NCBI GenBank assembly: GCA_017614315.1
Contig: JAGACA010000007.1
Span: 132,433-196,432 of the forward strand
Source of the DNA: Clostridia bacterium
GTDB lineage: Bacteria; Bacillota; Clostridia; Christensenellales; CAG-138
Length of the DNA stretch: 64,000 bases
Reading direction: 5' to 3'
Each line of letters begins with the position of its first letter. Position 1 is the first letter of the stretch. The translations under genes and the position numbers were made by a program. Positions 45,132-53,518 of this stretch are shown here, piece by piece. A model generated the notes under the pieces. The model was not told the DNA's origin and did no database searches. It saw only the letters and a list, made by a program, of their open reading frames with translations.

Positions 45132-45138
45132 TTAAATA

Positions 45139-45167
45139 TGGCAATCGGGCGAATATTATGGTAGAAT
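45139..45167 (+). promoter_or_regulatory. Promoter of the ferredoxin-pncB operon
   Basis: TGGCAA (45139-45144) and TAGAAT (45162-45167), 17-base spacer, extended by TGG. Confidence 0.6.
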
Positions 45168-45192
45168 AACAAAAAGAAAAAGGAGAAACGCC

Positions 45193-45585
45193 GTGCTTCC
45201 CACGCCCGACAGATTAAAAAGAGGCCGCGCCGCGGTCATCGACTGCAGCTTGAACGACTGCGGGATCTGCGCCGCTGCATGCGCCTTTTCCGCCGTAACA
45301 ACGAAGGACGGCGCGCCCGAACCGGATCCCGGCAAATGCATAGGCTGCGGCGGCTGCGCGGCTGCCTGTCCCGAAAGGCTCATAGTGCTCCTGAAGGATC
45401 GCTTCGACGGCACTTGGGAGGTCACCTTCGCGCCGGACGGCGAGCTGCCGGAGATAGGCGATACGGTCTTTTTCCGCGGGATCAGCGCGAGGACGCTCCA
45501 GATAATACCGAAAAGATCCGAAGACGGCAATGCGCTCGTAAGGGCGGCGGCCGATGAAAACGAACTGAAAGGATTACTGAAATGA
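45193..45585 (+). CDS. 4Fe-4S ferredoxin-like protein
   Basis: A 130-residue protein with two ferredoxin clusters: CSLNDCGICAAAC and CIGCGGCAAACP. The C-terminal 60 residues form an extra beta-rich domain of unknown role. It starts with GTG at 45193 after AGGAG. Its stop overlaps the pncB start by 4 bases, so the two are translationally coupled; a link to NAD metabolism is possible but not shown. Confidence 0.9.
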   Translation: MLPTPDRLKRGRAAVIDCSLNDCGICAAACAFSAVTTKDGAPEPDPGKCIGCGGCAAACPERLIVLLKDRFDGTWEVTFAPDGELPEIGDTVFFRGISARTLQIIPKRSEDGNALVRAAADENELKGLLK

Positions 45586-46790
45586 AGCTTGCCCCGATTG
45601 TTACAAGTTTGCTTGACACCGATCTGTATAAGTTCAATATGGATCAGGTCATATTCCACAAGCATACCGATCTTTGCGGTCAGTATTATTTCAAATGCCG
45701 CAACGAGGGCGTCGAGTTCACCGACGAGATGCTCGGGGAGATAAAGGAACAGGTCGCGCACCTGTGCTCCCTGCGCTTCAAAAAGAATGAGCTCGATTAT
45801 CTCCGCTCGATAAGGTTCATTAAGAACGACTACGTCGAGTTTTTGAGGCTGTGGCATCCGATACGCGACTATGTCTCGATCGAAAACACCGAAAACGGCG
45901 GGCTTTCCGTCGTGGTGGACGGGCCGCTGTTCTCCGCCATGCAGTTCGAGATATACCTCCTCGAGATAATAAACGAGGTCTATTTCCGCATGGCTTACGA
46001 TTACGGCAGGCTCGTAAGGTCCGCCGAGGAGCGTCTCGACAAAAAGATAAAGGCCTTCAACGACGGGACTTACACGTTCAGCTTCGCCGAGTTCGGCTGC
46101 AGAAGAAGGCTCTCCCGCGAGTGGGAGGACGTCGTCGTAAGGAGGCTCTCGAAGGAGACGAAGAACTGCGTCGGCACCTCGAACGTGTATCTTGCAATGA
46201 AGCACGACCTCACTCCGATAGGCACCTACGCGCATGAATACGTCCAGATGTACCAGGGCATAGACGAGATCCCGCTCGCCTATACGAACCAGTTCGCGAT
46301 GCAGGACTGGTACGACGAGTACCGCGGCGATAACGGAACGGCGCTTACCGACACGATCACGACAGAGCTGTTTTTGAAGGACTTCAACCGCTCCATGGTC
46401 AACAACTACAACGGCGTCCGCCATGACTCCGGCGACCCCTACAAATGGGGCGAGATGATGATCGAGCATTACAAGAGCTACGGCGTCGATCCCAAAACGA
46501 AGCTCCTGCTCTTCTCGGACAGCCTTGATTTCGACAGGGCGCAGGCGCTTTACGACTATTTCAAAGACAAGGCGAAGGTCTCGTTCGGCATAGGCACCTT
46601 CTGCTCGAACGACACCGAGGCCGAGCCGCTCAACATAGTCATCAAGCTCCAGTACGTCAACGGCAGGCCTGTCGCCAAGCTTTCCGACACTCCGGGCAAA
46701 GCGATGTGCAAGGATACGGAGTATCTCGAATACCTCAAACGCTCCGTCGCGTTCCGCCTCGACCGCCAGAAGGACGACAGGAAAAAATAA
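45582..46790 (+). CDS. pncB: Nicotinate phosphoribosyltransferase
   Basis: It makes nicotinate mononucleotide from nicotinate and PRPP in NAD salvage, coupled to ATP hydrolysis through a phosphohistidine. The 402 residues start LLDTDLYKFNMDQVIFHKHT and contain the active-site HDSGDPYKWGEM and the PRPP-binding region around KTKLLLFSDSLDFD. Length and motifs fit the bacterial PncB clade rather than NAMPT. Its start overlaps the upstream ferredoxin-like gene. Confidence 0.96.
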   Translation: MKLAPIVTSLLDTDLYKFNMDQVIFHKHTDLCGQYYFKCRNEGVEFTDEMLGEIKEQVAHLCSLRFKKNELDYLRSIRFIKNDYVEFLRLWHPIRDYVSIENTENGGLSVVVDGPLFSAMQFEIYLLEIINEVYFRMAYDYGRLVRSAEERLDKKIKAFNDGTYTFSFAEFGCRRRLSREWEDVVVRRLSKETKNCVGTSNVYLAMKHDLTPIGTYAHEYVQMYQGIDEIPLAYTNQFAMQDWYDEYRGDNGTALTDTITTELFLKDFNRSMVNNYNGVRHDSGDPYKWGEMMIEHYKSYGVDPKTKLLLFSDSLDFDRAQALYDYFKDKAKVSFGIGTFCSNDTEAEPLNIVIKLQYVNGRPVAKLSDTPGKAMCKDTEYLEYLKRSVAFRLDRQKDDRKK

Positions 46791-46808
46791 CTCTTCGGCA
46801 TATGTAAC

Positions 46809-46836
46809 GAACACCCCGTTTTTTGCATTAACGTAC
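46809..46836 (+). promoter_or_regulatory. Possible ECF-type promoter of the sigma/anti-sigma pair
   Basis: GAACAC (46809-46814), 17 bases, CGTAC (46832-46836). The AAC/CGT pattern is typical of ECF sigma targets, suggesting autoregulation; the match is modest. Confidence 0.4.
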
Positions 46837-46861
46837 GAGACCGAAAAGGGGGAGAAAAACA

Positions 46862-47368
46862 ATGGATTTCACGGAGGAGATCTATGACCGGTATGCCAAT
46901 ACCGTTTATAAATACCTCCTTTCTCTTACCCGCGACGCCGACGCCGCCGAGGAGCTCACGCAGGAGACGTTCTTCCGCGCGATAAAGGCCTCGGACAGGT
47001 TCGACGGCAGCTCAAAGGTCTCGACATGGCTCTGCGCGATAGCGAAGAGGGCGCATCTCGAATATCTGAGGAAGCACGATCCCGCCCGTTACGCAGGGGA
47101 TCCCGCCGATCTCGAGAACGTCCTCACGACCGAATCCGCGGAGCACGCCGCCGTGAAGAACGAGGAAAGACTCATCCTCATGAAACGCCTTCACGCCATG
47201 CCCGAGCCTGCGCGCGAGGTGATGTATCTCCGCCTCGCCGGGGATCTTTCCTTTCGCGAGATAGGCGAGATACTCGGCAAGACCGAGAACTGGGCAAGGG
47301 TGACGTTCTACCGCGGCAAGGAAAGATTAAGAAAGGAAACGGAAGAGGATGGAAAGGATACCCTGTGA
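46862..47368 (+). CDS. ECF sigma factor
   Basis: A 168-residue sigma-70 family protein with only region 2 (ELTQETFFRAIKASDRF) and region 4 (LSFREIGEILGKTENWARVT, the helix-turn-helix). It would redirect RNA polymerase to a small regulon in response to an envelope signal. Its stop region overlaps the start of the next gene, an anti-sigma factor, by 20 bases in another frame, so the two are produced together. A possible own-type promoter is upstream. Confidence 0.94.
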   Translation: MDFTEEIYDRYANTVYKYLLSLTRDADAAEELTQETFFRAIKASDRFDGSSKVSTWLCAIAKRAHLEYLRKHDPARYAGDPADLENVLTTESAEHAAVKNEERLILMKRLHAMPEPAREVMYLRLAGDLSFREIGEILGKTENWARVTFYRGKERLRKETEEDGKDTL

Positions 47369-48545
47369 TATAATCCGCGATCTTATGCCGAGCTGCGCCG
47401 ACGGCGTCGCGAGCGAAGCGACCGAAAAGGCCGTTTCGGAGCATATCGCCGGATGCGAGGAGTGCAGGAAGGCCTACGAGGCAATGACAGGCGGCGAGGA
47501 GACGGGCTCGGAGAGCGATAAAAAGGAGCTCGATTTCCTTAAAAAGAACAAGAAGCGCAACAGGCGTATAGCGCTCGTATCCGCGCTCGCCGCATGCTTC
47601 GCGGTCGCTCTCGCCGTGCTTTTGAAGCTGTTCGTCATCGGCTCTTTAGGCGACGCCGCGGGGCTTAAATACATTGCCTCCGTCAAGGGAGACACGCTTT
47701 CGTCCCTCGTATCGGCCGACGGCGGCGCGAAGCAAATAAAAAAGCTCGAATACAGGGAGCTCGACGGCGTCGTCTACGTCACGCCGCGAACGGTCCTTAA
47801 GGGGCTTATCGGCAGGGAAGAACTGACCGACGAATACACTGCGAAAGGCGATATCATGAAGGTGGTCTTCAACGACGCGGTAGTCTATGACAGAACGGCC
47901 GCGGAAAAGGATTTTTCGATACTGATGAAGGACGGGGTGATCTCCGACTGGACGAGGTGGTATAAGCTTTCCGAGTTCGAAAGACTGGTTTCGAGCACCA
48001 TGCCCGGATACTGCCACGAGGCTTTCCTGACATGGGCGGAAGCTGTGGAATTTACCGGAATAGACGTCGTCAACCCGATCGAGGACGAGCTTTGGTTCGA
48101 CAAGATGAATTTCGTTGGCAACGACAAGACCGGCATTAACGGCATCGACGACGGCAATCTTTACCACGCGAGGCTCATCTGGAGGGGCGAAGACGACGGC
48201 ACGGTCACGCACGCCGAGCTTTCCGCCGGATACAGCGTAAGGATATTCAAAGCCGATCCCAAAGACAACATGCCCGTACCCAACATCAGGATCGTATTCA
48301 CGGCTCTCCTCACCCCCGGCGAAAACGCCGCGAACGAATACGGGCTTGAGCTAAACGAAGGGGGGACGTATTATGTTGGCCGCTCCGATGATCAGGGTTT
48401 CAACGCGGTAGAGATAAGATTCGTCTCGGGCGGGATCGCGTACAGCATAAGGCTCATCGGCTCGCCGGCAGAACAAAGCGACGTGGAAGCCGCTGCGGAT
48501 CAGATCATAAAGCTCCTGTTCGGCACGGACGGAACGGAAAATTAA
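47349..48545 (+). CDS. Zinc-finger anti-sigma factor with large outside domain
   Basis: A 398-residue membrane protein. Residues 5-40 form a zf-HC2 anti-sigma domain (PCDIIRDLMPSCADG, then HIAGCEECRKAY), which should hold the ECF sigma factor. A basic linker and one membrane helix (ALVSALAACFAVALAVLL, about 76-93) follow. The roughly 300-residue outside region has no named domain that I recognise and presumably senses the signal. Release would need proteolysis or a conformational change; no site-1 protease gene is adjacent. Confidence 0.9.
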   Translation: MERIPCDIIRDLMPSCADGVASEATEKAVSEHIAGCEECRKAYEAMTGGEETGSESDKKELDFLKKNKKRNRRIALVSALAACFAVALAVLLKLFVIGSLGDAAGLKYIASVKGDTLSSLVSADGGAKQIKKLEYRELDGVVYVTPRTVLKGLIGREELTDEYTAKGDIMKVVFNDAVVYDRTAAEKDFSILMKDGVISDWTRWYKLSEFERLVSSTMPGYCHEAFLTWAEAVEFTGIDVVNPIEDELWFDKMNFVGNDKTGINGIDDGNLYHARLIWRGEDDGTVTHAELSAGYSVRIFKADPKDNMPVPNIRIVFTALLTPGENAANEYGLELNEGGTYYVGRSDDQGFNAVEIRFVSGGIAYSIRLIGSPAEQSDVEAAADQIIKLLFGTDGTEN

Positions 48546-48558
48546 AAGCACATAACAA

Positions 48559-48584
48559 AAAAAGGCTGTTGACAACAGCCTTTT
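48559..48584. terminator. Two-way terminator after the anti-sigma gene
   Basis: GGCTGTT-GAC-AACAGCC flanked by A-rich and T-rich runs; works for the converging 48599-48856 gene as well. Confidence 0.85.
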
Positions 48585-48598
48585 AATCATGCTCAAGA

Positions 48599-48856
48599 TC
48601 AGAACACCTCGACCTCGAACCTGTCGAAGTCCACAGGCTCCATAAAATCCGCGGGGAAGAATACGGTGTGCGAAAACTCCGTAAGCTCTCTCACGTGCTT
48701 TTTGAGTATCACCGGGCGCGAGAGGTTCATCCTGCGGCAGAGCTCCGAAAAGGGCTCCGACCAGTCCTCGACCTCATACGCGCTCTTCGCGTGAACGACG
48801 ACCGTCTCGCTCTTCACGATACGGGCGTCGAGCTTCGTTTTTCCCCACAGCTTCAT
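48599..48856 (-). CDS. Small conserved-looking protein of unknown function
   Basis: I do not recognise this 85-residue protein. It is mixed charge with no membrane segment; readable sections are KSETVVVHAKSAYEVEDWSE and SHTVFFPADFMEPVDFD. It starts one base after the GDPD stop and has no ribosome binding site of its own, so translation is probably coupled. Codon use matches neighbours and the frame ends at a terminator, which supports a real gene. Confidence 0.65.
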   Translation of the reverse strand: MKLWGKTKLDARIVKSETVVVHAKSAYEVEDWSEPFSELCRRMNLSRPVILKKHVRELTEFSHTVFFPADFMEPVDFDRFEVEVF

Positions 48857-48857
48857 A

Positions 48858-49583
48858 TCACTTCACGACCGTAAGGGCGAGGTCGGGCTTGTCGGTGATT
48901 ATGCTCGTCACGCCCATGGCCTTCAGCCTCTCCATCCATACGGACTCGTCTACCGTCCAGACGTTGGTCTCGATGCCCGACCTTATGCACTCCTCGGCCA
49001 TGCCGGGCGTGCGCGAGATCGTGATATAATGCGGGTGCAGACAGTCCGCGCCGAGCTCCCTCGCGTATTTCCAGGGAGCGACGAAGCCGCACATATAGAG
49101 CAGGCCTACCTTGACCTCGGGACGGAGCTCCTTCATCTCTTTTACGGTGTAGTGATTGAACGAGGAATAGATGATCCTGCCGTTCATCCTGCACTTGTCC
49201 TCGAGCGCGAGCAGCTTACTGCAGATGCCGGGATAATCGAGGATGTCCGTCTTGATCTCGACGTTGATGATCTTGTCCGTGTCGCGGAAGAGCTCGTACA
49301 CCTCGCCGAGCGTCGGTATCTGAACGCCGGCGAAGCCGTCCCTGCCGTAGGACGCGTCGAAGCATTTGAGCTCCTGAAGGGTATAGTCCTTGATGAAGCC
49401 CTTCGCGTTGGTCGTACGGTCAAGCCTTTCGTCGTGCATGACGATCAGTTCGCCGTCCTTCGAAAGATGTACGTCGAGCTCAACGCCGTCCGCGCCCTGC
49501 TCGAGAGCGAGCTCGAAGGCGGGCATTGTGTTTTCCGGCGCATAGAACGATGCGCCCCTGTGACCGAGGACTCGTGTTTTCAT
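48858..49583 (-). CDS. Glycerophosphodiester phosphodiesterase
   Basis: It hydrolyses glycerophosphodiesters to glycerol 3-phosphate and an alcohol. The 241 residues show the GDPD signature HRGASFYAPENTMPAFELAL (catalytic His) and GVELDVHLSKDGELIVMHD (metal-binding Glu and Asp, second His). There is no signal peptide, so it is cytoplasmic like UgpQ. AGGAG precedes the ATG. The small gene downstream follows after one base. Confidence 0.95.
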   Translation of the reverse strand: MKTRVLGHRGASFYAPENTMPAFELALEQGADGVELDVHLSKDGELIVMHDERLDRTTNAKGFIKDYTLQELKCFDASYGRDGFAGVQIPTLGEVYELFRDTDKIINVEIKTDILDYPGICSKLLALEDKCRMNGRIIYSSFNHYTVKEMKELRPEVKVGLLYMCGFVAPWKYARELGADCLHPHYITISRTPGMAEECIRSGIETNVWTVDESVWMERLKAMGVTSIITDKPDLALTVVK

Positions 49584-49595
49584 ATCATTCTCCTG

Positions 49596-50267
49596 TTATA
49601 AAATTTTTCTGTTTTGAAGCTCGCCGATCACGCTTTCGAGTATGGCTTCGGGCGCGCGCATCGCGCCGTCCTCCATACAGCCGATCACGGCGATATCGTC
49701 GTATCTTTCCGCGGCCTCGAGATACATCTCCCGCGCGCGCTCCTGCATGCCGAAGCTCTTTTCGTAAACGTCACGTCCCGAGCCCACATAATCGCGGAAG
49801 CCCTTTCGGTCCACGTTCTGTCCCGCGCGCTTCGCGTTCACGTCAAAGAATATGTTCAGGTCGGGGCGGGGGAGCCCGAAATGCCCGTACTCGAGGTCGA
49901 ACACCCAGTCCATTATGTCGGGTTTTCCGAGATCGCGTTCGCGAATGCTCTGATAAACGGCGTTCGACAGGACATAGCGGTTCATCAGAAGGAAATCCGT
50001 CTCGCCGGGGCGATAGTCCCGGAAGCTTTCCCAACGGTCGAGCGCATACCACAGCGCCATGCTCTTCTGATCCACGTCGGTCGCGAGCACGCCTTCCTCG
50101 CCGGAAAGGAGCTTGCCGACCTGCTTCCCGAAGAAGGACTCGTATACCGGGAACTCGCGCGACGCGACGGAATGACCCGCGTTCAGAAGATACTCCTTAA
50201 GGAGCCTGAACTGGACGGTCTTGCCGCTTCCGTCGATGCCTTCGATGGTGATTATCTTCGTGTTCAT
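49596..50267 (-). CDS. Thymidylate kinase-like protein
   Basis: A 223-residue P-loop kinase of the thymidylate kinase superfamily: Walker A EGIDGSGKTVQ near the start, the DRWESFRDYRP motif (YALDRW) and LLMNRYVLSNAVYQS (the usual dTMP-binding DR(Y/F) region reads NRY here). It may be the cell's dTMP kinase or a paralogue; a second tmk elsewhere in the genome would decide. It follows hflX by 7 bases and precedes the GDPD gene. Confidence 0.85.
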   Translation of the reverse strand: MNTKIITIEGIDGSGKTVQFRLLKEYLLNAGHSVASREFPVYESFFGKQVGKLLSGEEGVLATDVDQKSMALWYALDRWESFRDYRPGETDFLLMNRYVLSNAVYQSIRERDLGKPDIMDWVFDLEYGHFGLPRPDLNIFFDVNAKRAGQNVDRKGFRDYVGSGRDVYEKSFGMQERAREMYLEAAERYDDIAVIGCMEDGAMRAPEAILESVIGELQNRKIL

Positions 50268-50274
50268 TTTGACC

Positions 50275-52062
50275 TCACTGTCCCAAAAGCTTTTTAAGCT
50301 GTCCGGCGTCCGCGCCGGAAAGATACGCCTTTATGTGCGTGCCGTCGTCCAAATGCTCCTCCGATATGACCGTGCCCTTTTCGTGTATGAAGTTCACAGC
50401 CTCATACCTCGAATACGGTATCACGACGTCGACCGCGGAGCGCATGAAGCTCAGCGCATCCTCGGTCAGGGCGAGCAGCTCACTTATCCCGCGGCCGTCC
50501 TTCGCCGAAATGAACGCGCGCTTCCTCGCGCCGTCCCGCATTATCCGAACGGGGAATTCCGGAAGGAGATCGCACTTGTTGAAAACGTCGATCCTCGGGG
50601 CGTCGCCCGCGCCGAGCCCGGCGAGCACGTCCTCGACGACGCGCATCTGCGTGTCGTGGTAATCGGACGAAATATCAATCACGTGGAGTATGAGATCCGC
50701 CTCGCGAACCTCGTCGAGGGTCGAGCGGAAAGCGTTTATAAGATCGTGCGGCAGCTTGTTGATGAAGCCGACCGTGTCGCTCAGTATTACACCCGTGCCG
50801 TTCGGAAGCTCCGTTTGGCGGACGACGGGATCGAGCGTTGCGAAAAGCTTGTCCTCCGCGAGCACGTTCGCGTCGGTCAAAGCGTTCAAAAGCGTGCTCT
50901 TGCCCGCGTTGGTATAGCCTACCAGCGCGACGAGAGGCGTTTTGCCTCCGCGCCTGCCCGACGAGCGGAGCCCGCGCTGCTTTTCGACCTCGGAAAGCTC
51001 CTCCTCGAGCTCGTATATCCTGCGGCGGATGCGCCTGCGGTCGATCTCCAGCTTCTTTTCGCCTGGACCCCTGGTGCCTATGCCGCCGCCGAGCCTTGAC
51101 AGCCCCTGCCCCTGTCCCAGAAGACGGGGGAGGCGGTATTTGAGCTGCGCGAGCTCGACCTGCAGCTTGCCCTCGCGGCTCTCCGCGCGGGAGGCGAATA
51201 TGTCGAGTATCAGCGTCGTGCGGTCGATGACCGGCGCGCCGAGCGTTTCTTCGAGGTTTCTCTGCTGAACGGCGGAGAGCTCGTCGTCGAATATAAAAAT
51301 GTCGGCCTCGAGCTCCGAACCCATAAGCGACAGCTCCTCGGCCTTGCCGCTGCCGACATAGGTCGCGTTGTCGATTGGGCGCTTCTTTATCGGGACCGTC
51401 GCGACGACCTCCGCGCCCGCGGTCTTCGCAAGCTCCGAAAGCTCCGCAAGGGTGTCGTAAGCTTCGCCCGATTCCATACCGACGAGTATCGCCCTCTCGG
51501 GCTCGGACTCCGTGACTGCCTTCGTTACGGAGCGAAAACGGTCGTCGGATATGAATATCTCCGCGATGAGCGCGGCGTTCGGGAGCTTATAAGGACGGAG
51601 CGGGCCGTAAACTAGCGCCTCGCGTCCGCCCTCGTCGTTCTCGTCGCCTATGAACGCGGCGTAAAGCTGGGTGGGCTTCCCGTCCGACACTCCGACACTC
51701 GCCATCGAATCGAGCTGCATGGAGCGGAGCGTGCCGAGATCCACGCCCGAGGGTCTTCCGTCACCGTTGGGGTGCGTGTGCAGACAGCGCACGCCGCAAA
51801 GCCTGTCCTCGTTTCGGACGACGCGCATAGACGGCATGTCGACCTTCCTGTCGCTTCCGACGGAAACGTCGGCGATCCTTCCGTCGCGGGTGATATAGAC
51901 GGATATCTCCCTGCCGATCTCGCCGGTCAGCTCGGACATAAGCGAAATGAGCTCGAAGGAAGCGAATTCCTTCTGCCCCATTTTGATATCGTACAGCGAG
52001 CGTATCCTTTCGGCCGTCGCCGACCTTATGCCGTTCAGATTTCCGTTAACTTTCTGCGCCAT
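50275..52062 (-). CDS. hflX: GTPase HflX with a JAMM-like N-terminal domain
   Basis: A ribosome-associated GTPase that splits stalled or heat-stressed ribosomes. The canonical HflX region (glycine-rich [21 protein letters not shown]-loop [14 protein letters not shown], switch [13 protein letters not shown]) occupies the C-terminal 400 residues. The first 190 residues are an extra domain carrying [14 protein letters not shown], which matches the JAMM metalloprotease pattern H-x-H-x7-S-x2-D. I start at ATG 52062 (GGAG at 6 bases), giving 595 residues; a start at 52119 would overlap the symporter more. The domain is known from other Clostridia but unexplained. Confidence 0.94.
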   Translation of the reverse strand: MAQKVNGNLNGIRSATAERIRSLYDIKMGQKEFASFELISLMSELTGEIGREISVYITRDGRIADVSVGSDRKVDMPSMRVVRNEDRLCGVRCLHTHPNGDGRPSGVDLGTLRSMQLDSMASVGVSDGKPTQLYAAFIGDENDEGGREALVYGPLRPYKLPNAALIAEIFISDDRFRSVTKAVTESEPERAILVGMESGEAYDTLAELSELAKTAGAEVVATVPIKKRPIDNATYVGSGKAEELSLMGSELEADIFIFDDELSAVQQRNLEETLGAPVIDRTTLILDIFASRAESREGKLQVELAQLKYRLPRLLGQGQGLSRLGGGIGTRGPGEKKLEIDRRRIRRRIYELEEELSEVEKQRGLRSSGRRGGKTPLVALVGYTNAGKSTLLNALTDANVLAEDKLFATLDPVVRQTELPNGTGVILSDTVGFINKLPHDLINAFRSTLDEVREADLILHVIDISSDYHDTQMRVVEDVLAGLGAGDAPRIDVFNKCDLLPEFPVRIMRDGARKRAFISAKDGRGISELLALTEDALSFMRSAVDVVIPYSRYEAVNFIHEKGTVISEEHLDDGTHIKAYLSGADAGQLKKLLGQ

Positions 52063-53419
52063 TTTTATCTCCGAAAACGATCCGTCTTTTATTATAATGC
52101 CTTCGCGGGCTTTTTTCAAACATTTTATACTCGGCGACGTCTCTTTTTACGATCCGGGAAAGCGAAAGGAGCATCGCGACGTTCGGCAGCGCCATCAAAT
52201 AATTCAAGGCCTCACCCGCGCGCCACACCGAAGAAACGGGCAGAACTGCGCCGATAACGACGGGAATGAGAAAAACGATCCTGAACGGGATCGCGCTCAT
52301 TTCGCCGAAAAGGTATTTTACACAGCTTTCGCCGCAGACCGACCAAGCGATTATCGATGTGAAGGCGAAAACGAGTATCATCGCCGAGACGAAGACCTCC
52401 GAAAACGTGCCGAGTGCAGGGCGGAGCGCCTGCGCGACCAGCGCCGCCCCGGACGCGTCGGCGTCGCCGTACGGTATCGCGATCCCGCTTGATAAGAGCG
52501 CGAGCGCGGTGAGCGTGCACATTACCATCGTGTCGAAGAACACCTCGAATATCCCGATCATGCCCTGCCTGACCGGATCGGTGTCGTTCGCGTTTGCGTG
52601 CGCCATAGGCGCGGAGCCGACGCCCGCCTCGTTTGAATAAACGCCCCTTGCCGCGCCGACGCGGAGCGCGCGAAGGAACAGAGCGGAGCTGATCCCGCCC
52701 GCCGCGGGACGCAGCCCGAAAGCGGAGGACGCTATCGATAAAAGCACCGCGGGGATCCGCTTTATATTCATTATGATCACCGTGACCGCCGCCAGGGCGT
52801 ATATGACCGCCATCACGGGCACCGCCTTCTCCGACACGCGGCCGATCCTCACGGCGCCGCCGAATATGACGAGCGCGGTCAGCGCAGCGGCCGCGAGCCC
52901 CGAAACGACGAGCACGGGAAGTCTCCCAACGCCGGGGGATAACGCCGAGGCCGTGCTTAAGACCGAGTTCGCGACGGTATTGGACTGCACGAGCCCCGTC
53001 CCGACCGTACAGGACAGCGCGCCGAACACGGCGAACGCGGCGGCGAGCGGCCTGAACCTCTTTCCCATGCCGCGCTCGATGCATACCATGGCGCCGCCTC
53101 TGAAGCGCACAGCGAGTGCTATCTCCGAAAACTTCGTCGCCATGCCGAAAACCGCCGCGACCCACATCCAGAACACCGCTCCGGGCCCGCCCGTCACGAT
53201 CGCGCCCGCGACGCCCGCGATGTTGGCCGTGCCGATCGACCCGGCAAGCGCCGTCGCAGTCGCCTGAAAGCTCGTCACGCCCTCGCCGCTGCCGCTATCC
53301 GAAAACGCCGCGCGTACGGCGGGAAAGAAATGCGTGAACTGAATAAAGCCCGTCGGGAAGGAAAGAAAGATCCCCGCGCCGATCAGCACGAACGCCATTA
53401 TCTCGCCGAAAAAGTCCAT
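52046..53419 (-). CDS. Alanine/sodium symporter family protein (AGCS)
   Basis: A 457-residue transporter with about ten membrane helices. AGCS hallmarks include TGFIQFTHF, the family core [15 protein letters not shown] and [19 protein letters not shown]. It should import alanine or glycine with Na+. The N-terminus is a little short for the family and lacks a clear ribosome binding site at the first ATG; a Met seven codons later has GGCGAG upstream. Its stop overlaps hflX by 17 bases, which suggests co-transcription. Confidence 0.92.
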   Translation of the reverse strand: MDFFGEIMAFVLIGAGIFLSFPTGFIQFTHFFPAVRAAFSDSGSGEGVTSFQATATALAGSIGTANIAGVAGAIVTGGPGAVFWMWVAAVFGMATKFSEIALAVRFRGGAMVCIERGMGKRFRPLAAAFAVFGALSCTVGTGLVQSNTVANSVLSTASALSPGVGRLPVLVVSGLAAAALTALVIFGGAVRIGRVSEKAVPVMAVIYALAAVTVIIMNIKRIPAVLLSIASSAFGLRPAAGGISSALFLRALRVGAARGVYSNEAGVGSAPMAHANANDTDPVRQGMIGIFEVFFDTMVMCTLTALALLSSGIAIPYGDADASGAALVAQALRPALGTFSEVFVSAMILVFAFTSIIAWSVCGESCVKYLFGEMSAIPFRIVFLIPVVIGAVLPVSSVWRAGEALNYLMALPNVAMLLSLSRIVKRDVAEYKMFEKSPRRHYNKRRIVFGDKNGAES

Positions 53420-53482
53420 AAGGAACCATATGCACGATCCGGCGGGACGATTCCCCGAAGCTTAAAACATGCGCGTCCCCGC

Positions 53483-53511
53483 TTGAAAAAGGAGCGGCTT
53501 CGGAGTATAAT
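53483..53511 (+). promoter_or_regulatory. Promoter placed for a leaderless lplA-M20 mRNA
   Basis: TTGAAA (53483-53488) and TATAAT (53506-53511) with a 17-base spacer. The -10 ends 7 bases before the ATG at 53519, so the mRNA is predicted to start at or next to the start codon. Confidence 0.78.
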
Positions 53512-53518
53512 CCAAAGC

